64,000 bases of DNA. Source: an uncultured Acetatifactor sp. Its GTDB lineage: Bacteria > Bacillota > Clostridia > Lachnospirales > Lachnospiraceae. The notes under the pieces are model-generated. The model saw only the letters and a list, made by a program, of their open reading frames with translations, did not search any database and had not been told where the DNA came from. This document shows, piece after piece, positions 50,390 to 59,138 of this stretch (within the stretch, counting starts at the first letter, position 1; every line of letters begins with the position of its first letter). The DNA is taken from assembly GCA_944384205.1 (NCBI GenBank), contig CALWSL010000009.1, positions 1-64,000 on the forward strand, given 5' to 3'. Both the position numbers and the translations under genes were made by a program.

Positions 50390-52036
50390 ATGGAACATAG
50401 AAAGAGAAGGCGCATACTATATAGTATCTGCTTTATTTGTCTTGTTTTTATTGACTGGATAAGAGGAAGCCAGAGCGGCATTTACTGGCAGACGGCAATT
50501 AATTTGACGGGAATGTTGATGGCTGTCGTCATACTGGGGCATTTTCGCTGGAAAGGGGAAGCGCCAAAGCCCTATCTGCTATGGATGGGACTGTGGCTTC
50601 TGGGAAGTCTTGCAGGATACGGTATCTGGCGTGTCCATCCGGGAAAGGTATTTCTTTCTCAATATTTTGCAGCGGCGGTATCGGTTCTCTTTGTCGGAAT
50701 TGCAGCAGTGCGTATCTGGCGGGAACGTAAGGCTCTTGAAGAAAACAATTTGGGAAATTCTTTTCTTTTGGCATGTTGGGTGATTCTTTCGGTGCTGATG
50801 AGTTGTTCCCGTCTGGGAGAAATCTGGCAGATATGGTATGCGGCGGTTTTTCTATTGTTTTATATGGTTGAGTTTGCGGAGGAGGAACGGCGGGATTTAT
50901 GGGATAGTCTGGCTGACGGGCTGATAATCGGCTTTTTCATGCTGCAGATTTTTGCCTATGGATTCAGACCTTATGATGAGCTGCGCTACAAGGGAGCATT
51001 CGGCAACTGTAATATGAATGCGCTGTTTTATTTGGTGACTTATATTGCACTATTGTATCGCAGTCACGGTATGAGATGGCGGGAAAGGCAGGAGAAGCTT
51101 ACCGTTACCTGGAAAAGAAAGCTTGGAAAGGCAGTTTTGTGGATTCTGGAAGCTGGTATCTGGGGATTTCTATTCCTGACGATGACACGTACGGCGTTGT
51201 TGGCGATTATTGTGATTACAATTATTTACGGAGTGATTGAATTCCATGTAATTTATAGAGAAAAATTTGGTATACTGATTTTAAGAGGAGCGGCTCTGGT
51301 ATTGAGCGCACTGGTGATATTTCCGGCGGTATATCTGACGGTGAGGTATCTGCCGACGATATTACATCATCCTGTTTGGTTTGGTGGAGAATACTCTGTT
51401 GATAAGGTTCATTCCTTTGATCCGGCAAATTCCGATAAATATGTTTCGTGGGAGGAGCTTTTCGGAGGAATGTCCGAGCGTTTCCGTACCGGAAGCGATA
51501 CGGGCAAAGAGACGGAAGATGCAGGTAATGCAAGGACGGCGTTTCCGTTACTTGTATCTGCAGAGGTTACGGGAGAAATGTTTTCCGGCTCGGAGGAATA
51601 TCTTTTGACAGGTGAGGCGGCAAACAGCTCCGCAAGAATTCGTCTGGAGATTTATAAGCTGTATCTGAAAAATATGAATCTGACAGGTCATGAACTGGAG
51701 GAGGGATATTTTCAGATTACGGAGGATTATCACGCATGGCATGCACAGAATATTTTCCTGCAGGTGGGCTTTTATTATGGCATTGTAGCCGGTATTCTGT
51801 TTTTGATTGTTATAGCGGGCTTAGGCGTGCAGGCGTTTGTATTGGCATACAGGAAGCATAGATGTGAGGATTTACTGCCATTATTGGTATGGCTTTTGTT
51901 TGTAGGCTATGGAATGTTGGAATGTGTCTGGTACCCGGGACAGACAATTTTTCTTCTTATTTACCTTGTGCCCAAAATCATAATAGATAGCGGAAGGGAA
52001 CTGCGTATAGATAATAAAAAAAGTAGAAAAAAGTAG
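50390..52036 (+). CDS. O-antigen ligase/Wzy-like polytopic membrane protein
   Basis: 548 residues with about twelve membrane helices spread over the protein. A large external loop of about 130 residues lies in the second half (from H-H-P-V-W-F-G-G-E-Y, about 325, to H-A-W-H-A-Q-N-I-F-L-Q, about 455). The motifs G-A-F-G-N-C-N-M-N-A and H-A-x-N-I-F-L-Q are typical of WaaL/Wzy family enzymes. The family polymerises or ligates surface glycans; the substrate is unknown. Confidence 0.75.
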   Translation: MEHRKRRRILYSICFICLVFIDWIRGSQSGIYWQTAINLTGMLMAVVILGHFRWKGEAPKPYLLWMGLWLLGSLAGYGIWRVHPGKVFLSQYFAAAVSVLFVGIAAVRIWRERKALEENNLGNSFLLACWVILSVLMSCSRLGEIWQIWYAAVFLLFYMVEFAEEERRDLWDSLADGLIIGFFMLQIFAYGFRPYDELRYKGAFGNCNMNALFYLVTYIALLYRSHGMRWRERQEKLTVTWKRKLGKAVLWILEAGIWGFLFLTMTRTALLAIIVITIIYGVIEFHVIYREKFGILILRGAALVLSALVIFPAVYLTVRYLPTILHHPVWFGGEYSVDKVHSFDPANSDKYVSWEELFGGMSERFRTGSDTGKETEDAGNARTAFPLLVSAEVTGEMFSGSEEYLLTGEAANSSARIRLEIYKLYLKNMNLTGHELEEGYFQITEDYHAWHAQNIFLQVGFYYGIVAGILFLIVIAGLGVQAFVLAYRKHRCEDLLPLLVWLLFVGYGMLECVWYPGQTIFLLIYLVPKIIIDSGRELRIDNKKSRKK

Positions 52037-52045
52037 AGGAGAGTT

Positions 52046-52822
52046 ATGGGAATTTTCTTTGGTTTATTGATTCCTTTAGTGGGAACGACAGCAGGAGCCG
52101 CCTGCGTTTTCTTTTTAAGAAGGCAGATTAGCCCTAATATACAACGCAGCTTTACAGGATTTGCAGCAGGCGTCATGGTAGCTGCATCTGTGTGGTCTCT
52201 GATTATACCGGCTATCGATATGAGTGAGGAGATGGGAAAGCTTTCTTTCCTGCCTGCTTTGGTTGGTTTCCTGGCGGGAATCCTTTTTTTATTATTCATG
52301 GACAGTCTGATACCGCATCTCCATGTGGGAAGTGATAAGCCGGAAGGTAAGAAAAGCGGTCTGGGAAGAACCGCTATGATGATGCTGGCGGTCACGATCC
52401 ACAATTTCCCGGAAGGGGCTGCCTGTGGCGCCATACTTGCGGGTGTTCTCAGCGGAGAAGACGGTATTACGATGGCGGGGGCATTAACACTGGCGCTGGG
52501 AATAGCCATACAGAATTTTCCGGAGGGAGCGATTATTTCCCTGCCTTTAAGAAGCGAGGGACACAGCCGTTTGAAATCATTTACGATGGGAGCATTGTCC
52601 GGAGTTGTAGAGCCTATCGGAGCGATACTTGCCATTGCGTTAGCCGGTCTGGTGACGCCGGTTTTGCCTTATCTTTTGGCATTTGCAGCGGGAGCCATGT
52701 TATACGTGGTGGTTGAGGAACTGATACCTGAGGCAAGTGAAGGAGAGCATTCTAATCTGGGAACTATTGCCTTTGCCATAGGATTTGCCCTGATGATGGT
52801 GCTGGATGTAGCTTTGGGGTAG
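52046..52822 (+). CDS. ZIP family metal transporter
   Basis: 258 residues, GGAGAG before the ATG, eight predicted membrane helices. The metal-site signatures are H-N-F-P-E-G-A-A-C-G (helix 4, about 116-125) and Q-N-F-P-E-G-A (helix 5, about 149-155). The family imports Zn and other divalent cations. The location just after two metallochaperone GTPases fits a local metal-handling group. Confidence 0.9.
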   Translation: MGIFFGLLIPLVGTTAGAACVFFLRRQISPNIQRSFTGFAAGVMVAASVWSLIIPAIDMSEEMGKLSFLPALVGFLAGILFLLFMDSLIPHLHVGSDKPEGKKSGLGRTAMMMLAVTIHNFPEGAACGAILAGVLSGEDGITMAGALTLALGIAIQNFPEGAIISLPLRSEGHSRLKSFTMGALSGVVEPIGAILAIALAGLVTPVLPYLLAFAAGAMLYVVVEELIPEASEGEHSNLGTIAFAIGFALMMVLDVALG

Positions 52823-52834
52823 GAGGAAATACAT

Positions 52835-53605
52835 GTGACACGGGAGAATGAAAAAGAGGTACAGCAGCTAAAAAACAGACTTCGTGAGCTGGCGGATAAA
52901 TCCTTTCAGCAGAACATGTTTACCTTTACGGGATTTTTGGGTTTCAGTGAGCAGGATGTTTTCTGGCAGATGGAACCGGAACTGAAATATGCGGGTTATA
53001 CCTTGTGCGGAGGCAGTGGGAATACGGACAGACAGTTGATACGCTTCGGAAGTGTGGAGGAGCTTGGCTATGAGGCGCCGTTTCCCATTGTGTGCATTCA
53101 TATCAGACCGCTTGCGGCAAAATTTGCGGATAAACTGTCACATAGAGATTTTCTGGGAGCTTTAATGAATCTGGGAATTGAGCGCAGTACGATTGGTGAT
53201 ATCAAGGTGGGGGACAGGGAGGCTTATTTGTTTTGTCTTGCATCCATAGCGGATTATATCTGCGAGAATTTGGAGCAGATTAAGCATACCCATGTTTCAT
53301 GCAGTATTACGCAGGATTATGAGGAGATACCGGAGGAGGAGCCTCAGATATGCTCCATACAGGTATCCTCCGTGCGGGTTGATGCGGTGGTTTCCAAAGT
53401 ATATCGTAAATCGAGAAGCGAGTGCATCGAATTATTCCGGGGAGGAAGGGTATTTATAAACGGAAGATTGTGTGAAAACAACTCCAGATTATTAAAACCG
53501 GGGGATACCGTAAATGCCCGCGGATATGGAAAGTTCAGATTGCAGGGAGAGCTTCGGGAAACAAGAAAAGGCAAGCTTTGCATTGAAGTGGCGGTGTATC
53601 GTTAG
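52835..53605 (+). CDS. S4-domain RNA-binding protein (YlmH-like)
   Basis: 256 residues starting at GTG 52835, with AGGAGG nine bases upstream; the nearby ATG is out of frame. The first 170 residues match the YlmH N-terminal region (F-T-G-F-L-G-F-S-E-Q, F-P-I-V-C-I-H-I-R, D-F-L-G-A-L-M-N-L-G). Residues about 180-245 are an S4 domain (R-V-D-A-V-V-S-K-V-Y-R-K-S-R-S-E, G-R-V-F-I-N-G-R). Homologues bind ribosomes and act in the rescue of stalled 50S-peptidyl-tRNA complexes. Confidence 0.85.
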   Translation: MTRENEKEVQQLKNRLRELADKSFQQNMFTFTGFLGFSEQDVFWQMEPELKYAGYTLCGGSGNTDRQLIRFGSVEELGYEAPFPIVCIHIRPLAAKFADKLSHRDFLGALMNLGIERSTIGDIKVGDREAYLFCLASIADYICENLEQIKHTHVSCSITQDYEEIPEEEPQICSIQVSSVRVDAVVSKVYRKSRSECIELFRGGRVFINGRLCENNSRLLKPGDTVNARGYGKFRLQGELRETRKGKLCIEVAVYR

Positions 53606-53628
53606 CCGCAGGATAAAGGGAGTAAAAT

Positions 53629-54486
53629 ATGTATAATTATACGATAATGCAGTGGTTATTCTTTTTTTATTTTTATTGTTTCTTTGGATGGTGTTTTGAG
53701 TCGGCGTATGTATCCATAAAAAAAAGAAAACCGGTAAACAGAGGGTTTATGCGCGGACCTTTTCTGCCGCTTTATGGAACCGGAGGTATTATGATGCTTT
53801 TGGTGTCCATGCCTTTTCAGGATAATGTTGTGCTGGTGTACATAGCGGGCTGCGTCGGCGCCACAGTGCTGGAATATGTGACGGGCGTTGTAATGGAAGC
53901 GCTTTTTAAGGTGCGTTACTGGGATTACTCCAAGAATAAATTTAATTTCCAGGGACATATCTGTCTTGGTTCCTCTTTGGCATGGGGATTTCTGACTGTT
54001 TTTATGACGGAGTGGCTTCATAAGCCGGTGGAGCGTTTTGTATTGTCCATTCCCGAGGGGGTGCTGACTGTGGTTACATTGATTCTGACTGCGGGTATCT
54101 GGGCTGATTTTGCACTCTCCTTCAAGGCGGCTCTGGATTTGCAGGATGTGCTTGTTAAGATGGAAAAAGCGAAGGAGGAAATGCAGCGTATCCAAAAGAG
54201 GCTGGATGTGCTGATTGCGCTGACAAACGAGGATATTACCAATCGAAGAGACGAGCTGACAGAAAGTGTTCTGCAGAAGAAGGAAGAGTGGTCAGAAAAT
54301 ATCAAAGCTGAACTTGGAGAGTTAAAGGAAAAGTACGGAAAAATTGTGGAGAACAGGGAACATATCAGTACTTTGCGTGATTTTTTCCAAAGGGATTTGA
54401 TTCGTTCCAATCCCTCTATGAGTTCCGTTCATTTTAAAGAAGCGTTGGAGGAGCTTAAAAAGCGGGTCGATGAGCGGAAGAAATAA
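53629..54486 (+). CDS. CmpB-type membrane protein (putative ABC transporter permease family)
   Basis: 285 residues. The N-terminal 160 hold about five membrane helices with the family motifs F-F-G-W-C-F-E-S, N-R-G-F-M-R-G-P-F-L-P-L-Y-G and F-N-F-Q-G-H-I-C-L. The C-terminal 115 residues are coiled coil. The family is named after ABC permeases, but no partner ATPase is present and its function is not established. Confidence 0.8.
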   Translation: MYNYTIMQWLFFFYFYCFFGWCFESAYVSIKKRKPVNRGFMRGPFLPLYGTGGIMMLLVSMPFQDNVVLVYIAGCVGATVLEYVTGVVMEALFKVRYWDYSKNKFNFQGHICLGSSLAWGFLTVFMTEWLHKPVERFVLSIPEGVLTVVTLILTAGIWADFALSFKAALDLQDVLVKMEKAKEEMQRIQKRLDVLIALTNEDITNRRDELTESVLQKKEEWSENIKAELGELKEKYGKIVENREHISTLRDFFQRDLIRSNPSMSSVHFKEALEELKKRVDERKK

Positions 54487-54495
54487 AACGGATTA

Positions 54496-54530
54496 TGGCG
54501 GGAGCTGCACAAAAAGTGCGGCTCCTGTTT
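54496..54530. terminator. Hairpin between convergent genes
   Basis: GGAGC-T-GCAC (54501-54510) pairs with GTGC-G-GCTCC (54516-54525) around AAAAA. TGTTT follows on the plus strand. It probably stops transcription from the left; a longer stem using the downstream GGGAGCC is also possible. Confidence 0.6.
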
Positions 54531-54720
54531 ACTGGGAGCCATTTTCAGATACGAAATATTCAACAAGGCGTTCTACGTCTTCCAGACAGGCGCCGCATAC
54601 GGTACCTGCACCAGTAGCATTCTGAACCTCTTCAAGTGTGCGTGCGCCTGCATCAACAGCATCTTTAATCATTCCACTTGTAACACTCATGCAATTACAG
54701 ACTATTTTTTCAAGATTCAT
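54529..54720 (-). CDS. BFD-like [2Fe-2S]-binding protein
   Basis: 63 residues. The cluster ligands are C-N-C near the start (8 and 10) and C-G-A-C (about 42 and 45), in the order of bacterioferritin-associated ferredoxin domains; T-G-A-G-T-V-C-G-A-C is the classic motif. GAAAGGAAGG lies before the ATG. It is a stand-alone small redox or iron-release protein, transcribed opposite to its neighbours. Confidence 0.88.
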   Translation of the reverse strand: MNLEKIVCNCMSVTSGMIKDAVDAGARTLEEVQNATGAGTVCGACLEDVERLVEYFVSENGSQ

Positions 54721-54852
54721 ACATTTACCTTCCTTTCTATGATAGAATGTGTAGGTTAGAGAAAAAATATTACGCTTAAAAAAATCTTAAATATTTCCCT
54801 TGTTTTTTATTAAGGGGCATTTTGCTACAATTGTTTTGTGAGGAGGCAGAAA

Positions 54853-55545
54853 ATGTATAACATACTGATTTGTGATGATGAAAAAGATATTGTAAACGCA
54901 TTAAAAATTTATCTGTATGATGCCAATTATACGATATATGAGGCATTTAACGGGAAAGAGGCACTGGAGGTTATCAGAAAGCACGATATTCATCTGGTAC
55001 TCCTGGATATCATGATGCCGGAGATGGACGGCATTCAGACCATGCTGAAAATTCGGGAAACCAGCAATGTACCGATTATTTTGCTTACGGCGAAAAGTGA
55101 GGATTCGGATAAGGTTTTGGGACTGACCGTGGGAGCGGATGATTATATCACCAAGCCCTTTAATCCTATCGAGGTGTCGGCAAGGGTTCGTTCCCAGCTT
55201 CGCAGATATATGCAGCTTGGCGGGGGAAATGTCAAGCCGGATGTGCTGCGTGTGGGAGGAATTGAGCTGGATGATAAGGAAAAGGCGGTTACACTTGACG
55301 GAGAGCCGGTAGCGCTGACGCCTACAGAGTACGATATTTTAAAGCTGTTGATGCAGAATCCGGGTCAGGTGTTTTCACCGAGAGAGATTTATCAAAAGAT
55401 TTGGAATGATTTGCCCTATGGCAGTGAAAATACGGTGGCGGTACATATCCGGCATCTTCGCGAGAAACTGGAGATTAACCCTGCGGAGCCGCGATATTTG
55501 AAGGTGGTGTGGGGACAAGGCTACAAGTGTGAAAAGAACATCTAA
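54853..55545 (+). CDS. OmpR/VanR-type response regulator
   Basis: 230 residues from ATG 54853, with AGGAGG eight bases upstream. The receiver has C-D-D-E-K, phospho-acceptor L-L-D-I-M-M-P (Asp about 52), L-T-A-K and Y-I-T-K-P-F-N. The winged helix has L-T-P-T-E-Y-D-I-L and ends V-V-W-G-Q-G-Y-K-C-E-K. Its partner kinase begins 83 bases downstream, across a region able to form two competing hairpins that overlap this stop codon. Confidence 0.9.
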   Translation: MYNILICDDEKDIVNALKIYLYDANYTIYEAFNGKEALEVIRKHDIHLVLLDIMMPEMDGIQTMLKIRETSNVPIILLTAKSEDSDKVLGLTVGADDYITKPFNPIEVSARVRSQLRRYMQLGGGNVKPDVLRVGGIELDDKEKAVTLDGEPVALTPTEYDILKLLMQNPGQVFSPREIYQKIWNDLPYGSENTVAVHIRHLREKLEINPAEPRYLKVVWGQGYKCEKNI

Positions 55546-55606
55546 GGCGGTACAGTACACCGCCAAGATGTTCTAAGTTTCACACTGTGAAAAGAACATC
55601 TAAGGC
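55528..55606 (+). promoter_or_regulatory. Competing hairpins between regulator and kinase genes
   Basis: A 21-bp direct repeat (55528-55548 and 55586-55606) flanks an inverted copy. Hairpin 1 pairs AGAACATCT (55535-55543) with AGATGTTCT (55567-55575) and GGCGGT with ACCGCC inside. Hairpin 2 pairs the same AGATGTTCT with the second AGAACATCT (about 55593-55601) and TTTCACA with TGTGAAA inside. Only one can form at a time. The kinase ribosome binding site (GGAGGG) is just downstream, so the switch could tune kinase expression. Confidence 0.6.
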
Positions 55607-55627
55607 ATTAGGAGGGATGGTTGATTT

Positions 55628-57703
55628 ATGGCGGAAAAGAGCAAAAGGGATTCTATTCTCAGCAGTACGGTTGTGAGGATTGCGGCTTTTTTTGTGCTGG
55701 CAATCAGTTTTATCATAGCGGCAGCAGGAATATTTGGGACTGTTTTGCTGCTGGAAATGGAGGTTTATACCAAGGGTGTTACCTCTTTGATTCATGATGG
55801 GATGACATCTCATATCTGGGATGACGTCATTTATGTGAAAACGCTTTATCAGCAAAATGATCTGGAAGGAATGGAGATTTATTTAAGTAGGCGCAATATC
55901 TCCATAGAAATTTATGATACGGATGTGCCGGAGGATGAAAAAGCTGTACTGCTGTGGAGTAATTATGACGGAACTGAGACGTCTTATTCCTTTAACTGCT
56001 TCACTGAGATTTATGTAACGGACACACAGGTATTTAAAGAGGATGCCGTATCGGAGAAAGAGTTGGAGGAAGCGGCTCAATATAATACAGAGGAAGTGCT
56101 GGAGCAGGAAGTGACGGTTCCAAAGGAGCTGCTTTTCCGCGTGTATGTGGATGAAAGCTTCCCCCGAGAGGATGACTATAAGAATATCTACAACTGGGGA
56201 ATGTTGTTGCAGAAATTTATTTATGTGATTCCTGTTGCCGGGGTGATTGCCGTATTTTTATTCCTGTGCAGTTTTATCTATCTGATGTGCAGTGCTGGAC
56301 ATCATCGAGGACAGGAGGGGATTACCGGCGGGGTGCTGTATTTCTTTCATTTTGATGCGGTGACTCTTATTTTTGGCGCCGGTGCTGTCGGGATACTGCT
56401 TTGTATTTGCTTTCTGGTAAATTGGGGCGGATTCGCCGGACTGGTGTTGGCGATAACTTTTGCGGCGCTGGAAATTATCTGGTGTACCGTTTACTGTATG
56501 GAGTTTGCAATTGAGCTGAAAAAAGGAACCATTTTTAAACATACGTTAACAGGGGCTTTTTTGCGCCGGTTCGGAAGAGGTATCAAGTCTCTGGTTCACC
56601 GGATTATGGATTTGGCATGCGGGCTTCCGCTGGTTACCAATGTGGCGCTTGTATATATCGGATTTAGCTTTGTACAATTTGTCGTACTGCTGTTCTTCTG
56701 TGTGTTGTGGAGCATGGAGTTTGATGTTCTGCTTCTGTGCTTTTTGGAAAAGCTTGTGCTGTTTCCCATTGTCCTGTATTTTGCACTTACATGTAAAAAG
56801 CTGCAGCAGGGAAGCGAGGCATTGGCAGAAGGTAATTTATTATACAAGCTGGACACTTCAAATATGCCTTGGGGCTTCAAACAGCATGGAGAAAATCTGA
56901 ACCGCATCGGAGACGGTATTTCGCTGGCGGTAGAGGAACGTATGCGAAGTGAACATCTGAAGACAGAGCTGATTACGAATGTATCCCATGATTTGAAGAC
57001 CCCTTTGACCTCTATCATCAATTATGCGGATTTGCTTGGAGCGGCGGTAGCGGGAAAGAATGCAGCCCAAACACTGGGAGGTTCCTTGGAAGGGGATTCT
57101 CTGACGAAAGGAGAACAGATTGATAAAGAGCAGGTGGCGGGGTATGCCGAAGTCCTTTTGCGTCAGTCCAAACGGTTGAAGAAGCTGTTGGAGGATTTGG
57201 TCGAGGCTTCCAAGGCGACCACGGGCAATTTGGAGGTTCATCTTGTACCCTGTGAAATCGGTGTGCTACTTTCACAGACGGCAGGGGAGTATGAGCAGCG
57301 CTTTGCAGAGAAGGAATTGGAGTTGATTGTCAGACAGCCGGATGAACCTGTAACGATTCAGGCGGACAGCAGACATATCTGGCGGGTATTTGATAATCTG
57401 ATGAACAATATTTATAAGTATGCGCAGGAAGGTACCAGAGTGTATCTGACAGTGATGCTTAAAGGGGATAATGTGGAAATTGTGTTCCGAAATATGTCTA
57501 AATACCCGCTGGAGCTGACGGCGGAGGAATTGCAGGAGAGGTTTGTACGCGGCGATAAATCCCGTCATATGGAGGGTAACGGTCTGGGACTTTCTATTGC
57601 TGGCAGTCTTATGGACTTGCAGAACGGCAGAATGGAGATTGTGACCGATGGGGATCTATTCAAGGTAATCCTGTGTTTTCCGGTGTATAAACAGAGAGAA
57701 TGA
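55628..57703 (+). CDS. Large sensor histidine kinase
   Basis: 691 residues. Membrane helix 1 at about 17-42, an extracellular domain to about 190, then about five further helices (195-385; e.g. F-I-Y-V-I-P-V-A-G-V-I-A-V-F and V-A-L-V-Y-I-G-F-S-F-V). HisKA has V-S-H-D-L-K-T-P-L-T-S-I (His about 451), followed by HATPase motifs N-L-M-N-N-I-Y-K-Y and G-N-G-L-G-L-S-I-A-G-S. The number of helices is unusual for the class. It is the partner of the response regulator just upstream; its signal is unknown. Confidence 0.88.
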   Translation: MAEKSKRDSILSSTVVRIAAFFVLAISFIIAAAGIFGTVLLLEMEVYTKGVTSLIHDGMTSHIWDDVIYVKTLYQQNDLEGMEIYLSRRNISIEIYDTDVPEDEKAVLLWSNYDGTETSYSFNCFTEIYVTDTQVFKEDAVSEKELEEAAQYNTEEVLEQEVTVPKELLFRVYVDESFPREDDYKNIYNWGMLLQKFIYVIPVAGVIAVFLFLCSFIYLMCSAGHHRGQEGITGGVLYFFHFDAVTLIFGAGAVGILLCICFLVNWGGFAGLVLAITFAALEIIWCTVYCMEFAIELKKGTIFKHTLTGAFLRRFGRGIKSLVHRIMDLACGLPLVTNVALVYIGFSFVQFVVLLFFCVLWSMEFDVLLLCFLEKLVLFPIVLYFALTCKKLQQGSEALAEGNLLYKLDTSNMPWGFKQHGENLNRIGDGISLAVEERMRSEHLKTELITNVSHDLKTPLTSIINYADLLGAAVAGKNAAQTLGGSLEGDSLTKGEQIDKEQVAGYAEVLLRQSKRLKKLLEDLVEASKATTGNLEVHLVPCEIGVLLSQTAGEYEQRFAEKELELIVRQPDEPVTIQADSRHIWRVFDNLMNNIYKYAQEGTRVYLTVMLKGDNVEIVFRNMSKYPLELTAEELQERFVRGDKSRHMEGNGLGLSIAGSLMDLQNGRMEIVTDGDLFKVILCFPVYKQRE

Positions 57704-57711
57704 AAAAGTCC

Positions 57712-57740
57712 TTGACAAAACAGGAAAACAGCGGTAAGGT
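57712..57740 (+). promoter_or_regulatory. Probable promoter of the trp T-box operon
   Basis: Consensus TTGACA (57712-57717). The -10 is less clear: TAAGGT at 57735-57740 has the right 17-base spacing, and TATATT at 57741-57746 is a better box but too far. Confidence 0.45.
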
Positions 57741-57778
57741 TATATTCATAAGAAAATTTCATTACATGTTTTGTAAAC

Positions 57779-58055
57779 CTGTGAGAAAGAAGAGTAGGCT
57801 TAAGGAAACATATCAGAGAGCTGCCGGCGGTGGAATGGCAGTATGGGAACTTTTGCTGAATGGACTTTCGAGGCTGACCCGAACTTAAGAAAAGTGTAGG
57901 CGTCGGCGGGATTCGGACCCGTTATCAAGCCGACGGATATGTTAGTATTCGGAACAAGAGGACATTTGTCAATTTGAGTGGTACCGCGATAATAATGATT
58001 GAATTATTACCGTCTCAGATACGTTAGAAGCGTGTTTGGGGCGGTTTTCTTTTGT
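57779..58055 (+). promoter_or_regulatory. T-box riboswitch, tryptophan-specific
   Basis: The leader has Stem I with GTGAGAAAGAAGAGTAGGC, the distal loop GCCGGCGGTGGAATGGCAG, and a specifier region GAATGGAC in which TGG (57861-57863, a Trp codon) is followed by A as usual. The conserved T-box TTGAGTGGTACCGCG is at about 57974-57988. A terminator hairpin follows (ACCGTC...GGGCGGT, then TTTTC), ending about 58053. Uncharged tRNA-Trp would stabilise the antiterminator and turn on the downstream transporter. Confidence 0.9.
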
Positions 58056-58126
58056 GCGGCGCGACCCTCCTCGTAACAGGCGCAAAACAAATCAAATGCA
58101 GCCTAAGGGCGGAAAAGGAGAGAATT

Positions 58127-59122
58127 ATGAAAAAGAAAGTATTGGCAGTTTTGTTAAGTGCAGCAATGATAGCAGGCGTTTTGACCGGCTGTGGTTCCAA
58201 GGGGGAGGAGTATACCATCGGTATTTCCCAGTTTGCCGTACATGGTTCCCTGGACAACTGTAGAGAAGGATTTCTGGCAGGTCTGGAGGAAGAAGGCTTT
58301 GTGGAAGGTGAAAATCTGAAAATTGAATATGTGAATGCGCAGGCGGATGCAGGTACAGCCGCTCTGACAGCCGACAACTTTGTTACGAAAAAAGTAGATT
58401 TAATCTGTGCGATTGCAACGCCCTCTGCGATGACCGCATATAATGCAACCATGAACACGGATATTCCTGTGATTTATACAGCGGTATCTGACCCTGTTGA
58501 GGCAGGTCTGGCAAATGAGGATGGCAGTCCTGTTGGAAATGTCACCGGAACCAGCGATGCGCTTGCGATTGAAGCGCAGCTTCAGATGATTCGTGAGGTG
58601 CTTCCCGATGCAACCAAAATCGGCATCATTTATACCACCAGTGAAGCAAACTCCATCAGTAATGTTGCGGCTTACAAAGAACTGGCAGGCACTTACGGCT
58701 TTGAAATTGTAGATACCGGCGTTACTGCTATGTCAGAGGTGGCATTGGCAGCGGCAGATATCGTGGGAAAGGTTGACTGTATCACAAATTTGACGGATAA
58801 TACAGTGGTAAGCGCTTTGCAGACCGTATTGGATGAGGCTAACAAAAAGAATATTCCGGTATTCGGTTCCGAGGTAGAGCAGGTGAAGGCTGGCTGTGTC
58901 GCTTCCATGGGACTGGAATATTATGAACTCGGTAAGCAGACCGGAAAAATGGCTGCAAAGGTATTAAAGGGTGAGGCAAAGGCATCGGAGATGAATTATG
59001 AGATTATTTCCGAACCCAGTCTGTATGTAAACTATGCGGCGGCTGAGAAAATCAGTCTTTCTCTTCCTGCTGCTTATGCAGAGGATGCTTACCAGACCTT
59101 TGATGAGATTATTGTAGAGTAA
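58127..59122 (+). CDS. trpX: Tryptophan ABC transporter substrate-binding lipoprotein
   Basis: 331 residues from ATG 58127 (AAAGGAGAG before it); the frame is open upstream without a start signal. Lipoprotein signal K-K-K-V-L-A-V-L-L and lipobox L-T-G-C (Cys about 23). The mature part is of the ABC_sub_bind type (G-I-S-Q-F-A-V-H-G-S-L-D, Y-T-A-V-S-D-P-V-E-A, N-V-T-G-T-S-D). The Trp T-box and the trpY/trpZ genes support tryptophan as the ligand. Confidence 0.88.
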   Translation: MKKKVLAVLLSAAMIAGVLTGCGSKGEEYTIGISQFAVHGSLDNCREGFLAGLEEEGFVEGENLKIEYVNAQADAGTAALTADNFVTKKVDLICAIATPSAMTAYNATMNTDIPVIYTAVSDPVEAGLANEDGSPVGNVTGTSDALAIEAQLQMIREVLPDATKIGIIYTTSEANSISNVAAYKELAGTYGFEIVDTGVTAMSEVALAAADIVGKVDCITNLTDNTVVSALQTVLDEANKKNIPVFGSEVEQVKAGCVASMGLEYYELGKQTGKMAAKVLKGEAKASEMNYEIISEPSLYVNYAAAEKISLSLPAAYAEDAYQTFDEIIVE

Positions 59123-59138
59123 ATTTTGGGAGGACGAA

